From contig JAJYGE010000514.1 in NCBI GenBank assembly GCA_021785155.1, forward strand, positions 1 to 7,122: 7,122 nt of DNA. Reading direction: 5' to 3'. Origin of the DNA: Planctomycetota bacterium. Its GTDB lineage: Bacteria; Planctomycetota; Phycisphaerae; WQYP01. The notes beneath the pieces are model-generated. The model worked only from the letters and a program-made list of their open reading frames with translations. It was not told the origin of the DNA and ran no database searches. A program made the position numbers and the translations under genes. Of the stretch, positions 1-3,676 are shown in pieces; position 1 is the first letter of the stretch, and each line of letters opens with the position of its first letter.

Positions 1-9
1 CGCTCGTCG

Positions 10-396
10 TCAATGTATGTTCCCATACACTTTCCTCCTCCCTTCGCGCCCACAACCCCCTGGCCCTCCGTCAATCCTAATATTTAGGCGTGACAGAGCA
101 CTCGTTACTACTTTCTCAACACCGACGTCTGCCGCGCAAAACACGCGGTGCAAGCACACGCGGCTAAAATGGGATGGGGTGCCCCGGTACGCTGCCTGGA
201 TGTATTGCCACGCCCGGCTGGTCGGAGGACGATCCAGTTGCTTGACGCGGCCAAACCGTAGCCGAATCCCCCATCCGAATGTCCGACGGTGTCCGAATTC
301 TTTATTCAATCGCCACACTTCCTCTACCTTGTCATGTTTCCCCGCAATCAATCGCAAACGCCGACGAATATCCGTTAATTCACCGGGCGGCAGCAT
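10..396 (-). CDS. Candidate small hypothetical protein, possibly a chimeric gene remnant
   Basis: This minus-strand frame starts with ATG at 396-394 and would give 128 residues. The start was chosen because GAGGAG (407-402) lies 5 nt upstream, a strong Shine-Dalgarno; an upstream in-frame ATG at 429 has no such signal. The first 60 or so residues look protein-like, with a basic, amphipathic N-terminal stretch (RRRLRLIAGKHDKVEEVW at about residues 11-28). I recognise no family. The C-terminal half is read through an 84-bp dispersed repeat (132-215) and a low-complexity region, so the true tail may have been replaced or the frame may be accidental. No neighbour helps: it faces away from the insertion sequence. 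Function unknown. Confidence 0.3.
   Translation of the reverse strand: MLPPGELTDIRRRLRLIAGKHDKVEEVWRLNKEFGHRRTFGWGIRLRFGRVKQLDRPPTSRAWQYIQAAYRGTPSHFSRVCLHRVFCAADVGVEKVVTSALSRLNIRIDGGPGGCGREGRRKVYGNIH
132..215. repeat. Dispersed 84-bp repeat, copy A
   Basis: This block aligns without gaps to 3527-3610 in the same orientation, with 68 of 84 identical bases by my hand count. Both copies contain a small hairpin (here 144-162) with stem CGCG-GTG, loop CAAG and a single bulged A in the 3' arm. The copy sits inside the doubtful minus-strand ORF. It resembles an extragenic palindromic-type repeat, but the family is not one I can name. Confidence 0.75.
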
Positions 397-429
397 GTTG
401 TCTCCTCGCTCACGCCGTGGCAATTCCAT

Positions 430-635
430 GATGCATTACTCCGTTCAGTGATATTCTGACCACATGCCCTAACCTGTAAAACGGCATCAACCCCAGTTTA
501 CCGATAACGCACTACCATACCACGATTGCGCAGCTCGAACAAAGGAAATGCGTCTCCGGGTGTTTTCCTGGCGTAGCAGTTTTTCCGGACAATAACCGGA
601 ATTTATGGAGCACAGGCCCGCATTCAAGGCGTAAT
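430..635. other. Region without a recognisable gene, left of the insertion sequence
   Basis: About 200 bases with stops in all frames and no ORF I can support, apart from a 9-codon frame (ATG at 605-607 to TAA at 632-634). That short frame abuts the insertion point and is in frame with the coding-like fragment on the other side of the element. I see no convincing promoter, tRNA or terminator here. Confidence 0.5.
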
Positions 636-638
636 CCT
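636..638. repeat. Left target site duplication (CCT) of the insertion sequence
   Basis: CCT directly precedes the TG that opens the left inverted repeat and is matched by CCT at 2195-2197 directly after the CA that closes the right one. Three-base target duplications are normal for the IS3 family. A 3-bp match alone is weak, but it falls exactly at ends that were set independently by the inverted repeats. Confidence 0.75.
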
Positions 639-664
639 TGTAATACTCCCCAAAAACTGGGCGC
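639..664 (+). repeat. Left terminal inverted repeat (IRL), outer copy
   Basis: It starts TG, then three unmatched bases, TACTCCC, four unmatched bases and AACTGGGCGC. The reverse complement of 2169-2194 has the same blocks at the same spacing. A second identical IRL lies at 755-780 because of the left tandem duplication, and that copy is also preceded by CCT. Confidence 0.88.
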
Positions 665-754
665 GCTGCTAAGGTAGTTTTTTCCCAGTTTTCGGAGTCT
701 ATTTTATGTCGGCAAAACGTCGTGAGTTTACGTCGCAGTTCAAGGCGTAATCCT

Positions 755-780
755 TGTAATACTCCCCAAAAACTGGGCGC
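755..780 (+). repeat. Left terminal inverted repeat (IRL), inner duplicate copy
   Basis: Identical to 639-664 and created by the 116-bp duplication. This is the copy adjacent to the intact orfA. Either IRL could in principle be used by the transposase; both have CCT immediately outside. Confidence 0.85.
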
Positions 781-813
781 GCTGCTAAGGTAGTTTTTTC
801 CCAGTTTTCGGAG
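766..813 (+). promoter_or_regulatory. Leader hairpin overlapping the orfA ribosome binding site
   Basis: Left arm 766-777 pairs with right arm 800-811 over 11 of 12 positions, with a 22-nt loop. The right arm shares two bases with the GGAG at 810-813, which is 8 nt upstream of the orfA ATG (822). A transcript entering from outside the element would include both arms and could mask the ribosome binding site, a strategy known for other insertion sequences. The same hairpin exists at 650-695 in the outer duplicate. The hiding role is inferred. Confidence 0.6.
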
Positions 814-821
814 TCTATTTT

Positions 822-1115
822 ATGTCGGCAAAACGTCGTGAGTTTACGTCGCAGTTCAAAGCCAAGGTGGCCATGGAGGCGATGAAGGGCCAGCGGACTA
901 TAGGTGAGTTGGCGGGTTTGTATCAGGTTCATCCGTCGCGTATTGCGGCGTGGAAAAAGCGTCTTGTGGAATATTCAGCGATGGCATTTGAGGAATCGTC
1001 TGTTCATGGGTCCGACCATTCCTCGCCGGCGTTGATGGCGCAGTTGTACGAGCAGATAGGTCGGTTGCAGGTGGAATTATGCTGGCTAAAAAAAAAGTCT
1101 GGACTGGACGGCTGA
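822..1115 (+). CDS. IS3-family transposase OrfA (DNA-binding subunit)
   Basis: A 97-residue protein with the N-terminal helix-turn-helix typical of IS3/IS911 OrfA (about residues 5-55, including EFTSQFKAKVAMEAMKG and the second helix region HPSRIAAWKKR). A short leucine-zipper-like heptad series follows (L75, I79, L82, L86, L89). It ends in WLKKKSGL, a frequent OrfA ending. OrfA recognises the terminal repeats, and its zipper allows assembly with OrfAB. The start at 822 is supported by GGAG at 810-813. The A9 run near the stop overlaps the upstream extension of the orfB frame, where a fusion product could arise. The left tandem duplication leaves this copy intact. Confidence 0.93.
   Translation: MSAKRREFTSQFKAKVAMEAMKGQRTIGELAGLYQVHPSRIAAWKKRLVEYSAMAFEESSVHGSDHSSPALMAQLYEQIGRLQVELCWLKKKSGLDG
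1087..1115 (+). other. A9 slippery run in the orfA/orfB overlap
   Basis: Nine A residues (1088-1096) are followed by G. The orfB frame opens right after TAA at 1087-1089 and stays open, so the frames overlap from 1090 to the orfA stop (1113-1115). The orfB frame is +1 (equal to -2) relative to orfA, not the -1 phase usual in this family. A single -1 ribosomal slip would therefore miss orfB, whereas loss of one A in the mRNA would fuse the two frames directly. Confidence 0.7.
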
Positions 1116-1131
1116 CCAGAAGCGCCAGGCG

Positions 1132-1986
1132 GTGGATGTCAGCCATTCCCGGTTATCGGTTCGTCGGCAGTGTGAACTGCTGGGCCTGTCGGCCAGCAGT
1201 ATGTATTATCATCGGGTTGCTGTGGATCCGGAGGATTTGATGATCATGGGTATGATTGATCGGCAATATCTGGAAACTCCATTTTACGGCGTATTGCGTA
1301 TGACGGCGTGGCTGCGCCGACAGGGTGTGTGGGTGGGAGTTAAACGCGTACGGCGATTGATGCGGCAGATGGGTCTGGAGGCGATTTATCCCAAGCCGCA
1401 TAGCACGATTCTGGCCTCTGAAAACAGGCGGTTTCCATATCTGCTAAAGGGCTTGACGGTGGATCATCCCAATCATGTCTGGTGCATTGATATTACCTAT
1501 GTGGGATTACATACCGGCTGGGCGTATCTGGTGGCGATCATGGATTGGTTCAGCCGATACGTGTTATCGTGGGAACTATCCAACACGTTGGAAACAGGCT
1601 TTTGTCTGTCGGCCCTGGAGCGTGCGATGCACCGGCGGGGGCGACCGGAGATATTCAACAGCGATCAAGGATGTCAATTTACGTCGGAGGCATTTGTAGG
1701 TGCTTTGGAGCAAGCACAGATCAAGATCAGCATGGACGGTCGCGGGCGTGCGTATGACAATATTTTTATCGAACGTCTCTGGCGGACGGTGAAATATGAA
1801 AACCTCTATCTTCAAGAATATGAAACGATGGCGGAGGCGGCCCTGGGGTTGAGGAATTATTTCGAGTTCTATAATCAGGAACGATTGCATCAGTCGCTGG
1901 GTTATCAGGCCCCGGCGGAAGTATATGAGGCTCGACCGACGGTCGGTCGCGGCCATGGGGTTGAGGAATTATTTCGAGTTCTATAA
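1132..1986 (+). CDS. IS3-family transposase OrfB (DDE catalytic subunit), C-terminus altered by duplication
   Basis: A 284-residue protein. Residues 8-85 form the HTH_21-like region (SVRRQCELLG, then VGVKRVRRLMRQMGL). Residues 105-268 are the retroviral-integrase-like core. The catalytic triad is visible as D120 (WCIDITY), D178 (NSDQGCQF) and E214 (FIERLWR), with DD(35)E spacing, followed by NQERLHQSLGYQAPAEVY. This domain cuts and joins the IS ends. The GTG at 1132 has only a weak AGAAG upstream; the frame is open from 1090, so the protein may instead be made as an OrfAB fusion. The right 112-bp duplication shifts frame at about residue 275 and ends the protein after 284 residues. Removing it restores a frame to TAG at 2153-2155, giving 303 residues. 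The catalytic residues are unaffected. Confidence 0.92.
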   Translation: MDVSHSRLSVRRQCELLGLSASSMYYHRVAVDPEDLMIMGMIDRQYLETPFYGVLRMTAWLRRQGVWVGVKRVRRLMRQMGLEAIYPKPHSTILASENRRFPYLLKGLTVDHPNHVWCIDITYVGLHTGWAYLVAIMDWFSRYVLSWELSNTLETGFCLSALERAMHRRGRPEIFNSDQGCQFTSEAFVGALEQAQIKISMDGRGRAYDNIFIERLWRTVKYENLYLQEYETMAEAALGLRNYFEFYNQERLHQSLGYQAPAEVYEARPTVGRGHGVEELFRVL

Positions 1987-2070
1987 TCAGGAACGATTGC
2001 ATCAGTCGCTGGGTTATCAGGCCCCGGCGGAAGTATATGAGGCTCGACCGACGGTCGGTCGCGGCCATGG
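1844..2070 (+). repeat. Tandem duplication, 112-bp unit, at the orfB 3' end
   Basis: Units are 1844-1955 and 1956-2067, with three more matching bases (2068-2070), so the exact run at offset 112 is 115 bases. The break joins related octamers GGCCCTGG (1839-1846) and GGCCATGG (2063-2070). Because 112 is not a multiple of three, the second unit is read in another frame, which creates the early orfB stop. The duplication lies wholly inside the insertion sequence. Confidence 0.95.
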
Positions 2071-2080
2071 CGTGGCGGGC

Positions 2081-2133
2081 AGCAAGGCAGCCCCTCCGCT
2101 CGCCCTTCGGGCTCCGTGCGGGGCTGCCTTGCT
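2081..2133. repeat. Long palindrome inside the IS, between orfB and the right end
   Basis: A perfect 14-bp inverted repeat (2081-2094 with 2120-2133, arm AGCAAGGCAGCCCC) encloses a 25-nt loop that itself holds GCCC-TTC-GGGC. No T-run follows, so a classic intrinsic terminator is unlikely. The ancestral orfB frame runs through it. It may fold in the transposase mRNA or be a palindromic repeat carried by the element. Confidence 0.8.
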
Positions 2134-2168
2134 ACGGAGGAAGACTCTCTCTTAGCAAAGCCTGTTTT

Positions 2169-2194
2169 GCGCCCAGTTGACAGGGAGTACCTCA
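2169..2194 (-). repeat. Right terminal inverted repeat (IRR)
   Basis: Its reverse complement starts TGAGG, then TACTCCC, four unmatched bases and AACTGGGCGC, matching IRL block by block. It contains a perfect TTGACA (2177-2182) pointing outward, 12 nt from the element's end. CCT follows at 2195-2197. Confidence 0.88.
2177..2182 (+). promoter_or_regulatory. Outward -35 box (TTGACA) in IRR, half of a circle-junction promoter
   Basis: In the linear element no good -10 follows at 16-18 nt. In a circle with the ends joined by the 3-bp CCT, the left end would bring AATACT (642-647) to a spacing of 18 nt, preceded by TG in the extended -10 position. IS911 and IS2 use such junction promoters to express transposase from the circle. 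The role here is inferred from spacing. Confidence 0.65.
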
Positions 2195-2197
2195 CCT
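2195..2197. repeat. Right target site duplication (CCT)
   Basis: Matches CCT at 636-638 and lies directly outside the right inverted repeat. Confidence 0.75.
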
Positions 2198-2358
2198 GGC
2201 TGCTGCAATCTGAACGCGGTGGAAAATACGCGCCTCTTGAAATGCGCACGACACCGCTGTACAACCCAAACCCGCACGGCTTGACCCCTGATAATTATGT
2301 CACCACAAGCGCCAGACTGTATCAGGACAAGCCGGCGGGCGATAAAATCTTTTTCTGA
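2198..2358 (+). pseudogene. 3' fragment of an unidentified reading frame, split by the IS
   Basis: The frame read as WLLQSERGGKYAPLEM and onward is open from the IS edge to TGA at 2356-2358, about 54 residues, and has coding-like composition (TPLYNPNPHGLTPDNY near the middle). I do not recognise it. Rejoining the flanks at CCT puts it in frame with the short frame at 605-634, but a TAA (632-634) lies just before the joint, so the pre-insertion gene either was already broken or began downstream. An internal ATG at 2242-2244 would give 38 residues with no clear ribosome binding site. It ends 14 nt before the next gene's start. Confidence 0.35.
2237..2265 (+). promoter_or_regulatory. Possible sigma70-like promoter for the oxidoreductase
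   Basis: TTGAAA (2237-2242), a 17-nt spacer and TACAAC (2260-2265) fit a housekeeping promoter at 5 of 6 and 4 of 6 positions. It lies about 107 nt upstream of the ATG at 2373. Chance matches of this quality are common. Confidence 0.25.
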
Positions 2359-2372
2359 TATTGGAGTGTGCA

Positions 2373-3359
2373 ATGGAAGCATGGCTTTTGGAAAAACTTG
2401 GCGGGCTGGAAAATCTGCATCTGATGGAAACCCATGAACCAACGGCAGGTGCCAATGATGTCGTGATGGACATGATATATTCCGCACTGAATCCGGCGGA
2501 TCGGTATTTGGCGGAGGGACAATATCCGGCGCGCCCGCCATTGCCGCATATCTTAGGCCGCGATGGCGTGGGTCGCATTACGGCGATTGGTGGCAGCGTG
2601 CGGGGTTGGAAAGTGGGCGATCGCGCTTTGATCATTCGTGGGCCGGTGGGCGTGGATCAGGCGGGTACGTTTGCCCAAAAGACGCTGGTTCCCGCGGAAT
2701 GTCTGGCCGCACTGCCGACAGGCTGGACCGAGCAGGAATGTGCGGGGGCATCACTGGTGTATCTCACGGCGTGGCAGGCGCTGACACAATGGGGGGATTT
2801 GCCGCCATCGGTGGTGCTGGTAACCGGTGCCAGTGGGGGCGTTGGCGTGGCGAGTGTGCAGTTGGCCTGTGCGCTGGGGCATACTGTCGTGGCGTTTTCG
2901 CGCAGTGCGGAAAAACGCGAGCGGCTTTCTGAAATGGGTGCCAACATCACCATTGATCCCGCCAATACCCAGTGGCGAAAAAAACTGCTGAAGCTGCTGG
3001 CGGGAAAACGTGTGGATCTGGTGGTGGAAAATATTGGCGGAGCGCAATTTTCGGAACTTCTGGATGTAATGGCGATGGGGGGAAAAATCAGCGTGGTAGG
3101 GAGGTTGGCCGGGCCGGTGCCGCAGTTTAACACTGCGAGCCTGCTCTTTCGGCGGCTGCGAATAGGCGGCGTGGCCGCGGGAAGTTTTACCGCCGCCGAG
3201 GCCCGAGCGGCATGGCAGGCGGTGCTGACAATTCTGGCCAGGCATGACGACCGCCCCAAAATTGACTCAGTATTTAATTTTGAGCAATTACCCCAGGCAT
3301 TTGAGCGGCTGGCTGCCGGACCAATGGGCAAAGTTCTATTAAAGATTGGTCGGCCATAG
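2373..3359 (+). CDS. Quinone oxidoreductase-like, zinc-free MDR-family alcohol dehydrogenase-like protein
   Basis: A 328-residue cytosolic enzyme of the medium-chain dehydrogenase/reductase superfamily, close to the QOR/zeta-crystallin type, expected to use NADPH to reduce a quinone or an enone-like substrate. The N-terminal GroES-like half (about residues 1-120) includes ALNPADRYL and LGRDGVGRI with VGDRAL after it. The Rossmann half has the nucleotide motif TGASGGVGVA at 151-160, then SRSAEKRERLSEMGA, where the basic residues suggest NADP(H). The catalytic and structural zinc cysteine clusters of true alcohol dehydrogenases are absent. I chose ATG 2373 because GGAG (2363-2366) is 6 nt upstream; a TTG at 2361 would overlap that signal. 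Length is normal for the family. The physiological substrate cannot be read from sequence. Confidence 0.93.
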   Translation: MEAWLLEKLGGLENLHLMETHEPTAGANDVVMDMIYSALNPADRYLAEGQYPARPPLPHILGRDGVGRITAIGGSVRGWKVGDRALIIRGPVGVDQAGTFAQKTLVPAECLAALPTGWTEQECAGASLVYLTAWQALTQWGDLPPSVVLVTGASGGVGVASVQLACALGHTVVAFSRSAEKRERLSEMGANITIDPANTQWRKKLLKLLAGKRVDLVVENIGGAQFSELLDVMAMGGKISVVGRLAGPVPQFNTASLLFRRLRIGGVAAGSFTAAEARAAWQAVLTILARHDDRPKIDSVFNFEQLPQAFERLAAGPMGKVLLKIGRP

Positions 3360-3416
3360 CGGAGAGCCTTTTACGCGTGCGTGACACGTTACGTGGTTAG
3401 CCTTTCCGGCGGTTAC

Positions 3417-3451
3417 AAGCCATCTTCCCGGCTCGCCGTGGACGGTGGCTT
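3417..3451 (+). terminator. Stem-loop after the oxidoreductase, possible terminator
   Basis: A 12-position stem (3417-3428 with 3440-3451) with one mismatch and one G-T pair surrounds an 11-nt loop. The bases after it (TGCTTTCG) make only a weak T-tract. It lies about 57 nt beyond the stop codon, so it may mark the transcript end, but factor-independent termination is not secure. Confidence 0.35.
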
Positions 3452-3526
3452 GCTTTCGCGGCGGAAACGTTACTCACGTAAAGCGTTGCACGGGTGTGGC
3501 AATATTTTCGGGCAGGTGCGACATTT

Positions 3527-3610
3527 CCGCCTAAAACGCGCGGTGCAAGCATACGCGGCTAAAGGGGGATGGGGCGTTCCAGCACCACGCCCGGATTTAT
3601 TGCCACGCCC
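3527..3610. repeat. Dispersed 84-bp repeat, copy B
   Basis: Ungapped partner of 132-215 in the same orientation. Its hairpin at 3539-3557 keeps the CGCG-GTG stem, CAAG loop and bulged A. The one change in the stem (C to T at 3552) turns a G-C pair into a G-T pair, so pairing is kept. It is placed in a true intergenic gap. Confidence 0.75.
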
Positions 3611-3676
3611 CGTTGCACACCCTCCCAAACATGAAGAGGAAAAGGTTGCTGGCTGATTTGTCGGCTTGGCGGCATA

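Larger units (their letters stand above)
623..859 (+). repeat. Tandem duplication, 116-bp unit, across the left IS edge
   Basis: Units are 623-738 and 739-854, followed by five more matching bases (855-859), so the exact run at offset 116 is 121 bases. Each unit holds 16 bp of flanking DNA including the CCT target site, the IRL, the leader hairpin and the first eleven codons of orfA. The break lies between related octamers TTCAAGGC (623-630) and TTCAAAGC (855-862). The outer unit encodes only a 14-residue peptide from ATG 706-708 to TAA 748-750, because the host-flank sequence supplies the stop. Confidence 0.95.
639..2194 (+). mobile_element. IS3-family insertion sequence, complete, with two internal tandem duplications
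   Basis: The element has 26-bp imperfect terminal inverted repeats (639-664 and 2169-2194; 19 of 26 positions match) that begin TG and end CA, a 3-bp CCT target duplication, and the orfA/orfB pair typical of the IS3 family. As assembled it spans 1556 bp. Removing one copy of the 116-bp left duplication and one of the 112-bp right duplication gives an ancestral length of 1328 bp, normal for the family. Transposition in this family goes through a circular intermediate made by the OrfAB transposase; the right end carries TTGACA placed to form a junction promoter with the left end. The subgroup within IS3 was not determined. Confidence 0.9.
3360..3676. other. Intergenic region between the oxidoreductase and the prepilin peptidase
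   Basis: No gene of its own that I can support. It contains an 11-bp near-palindrome at 3385-3395 (CACGT-T-ACGTG), a stem-loop at 3417-3451 and the second dispersed repeat at 3527-3610. I found no clear promoter for the downstream pair. Confidence 0.6.

Noticed and set aside
17..451. Plus-strand open frame of 144 codons at the left edge
   Set aside because: No ribosome binding site, proline/serine-rich low-complexity composition and no family resemblance; the minus-strand frame in the same place has better initiation signals.
2177..2210. Possible promoter from the IS right end driving the downstream oxidoreductase
   Set aside because: TTGACA is perfect, but at 16-18 nt spacing the host flank offers only GC-rich hexamers such as CTGCTG, so no -10 is formed at this insertion site.
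2657..3331. Minus-strand open frame of 224 codons opposite the oxidoreductase
   Set aside because: Antisense of a conserved enzyme, no ribosome binding site seen and no recognisable domain.
3385..3395. Near-palindrome CACGT-T-ACGTG as an operator
   Set aside because: It lies just after a gene and not near a visible promoter; an 11-bp palindrome alone does not support a regulator site.
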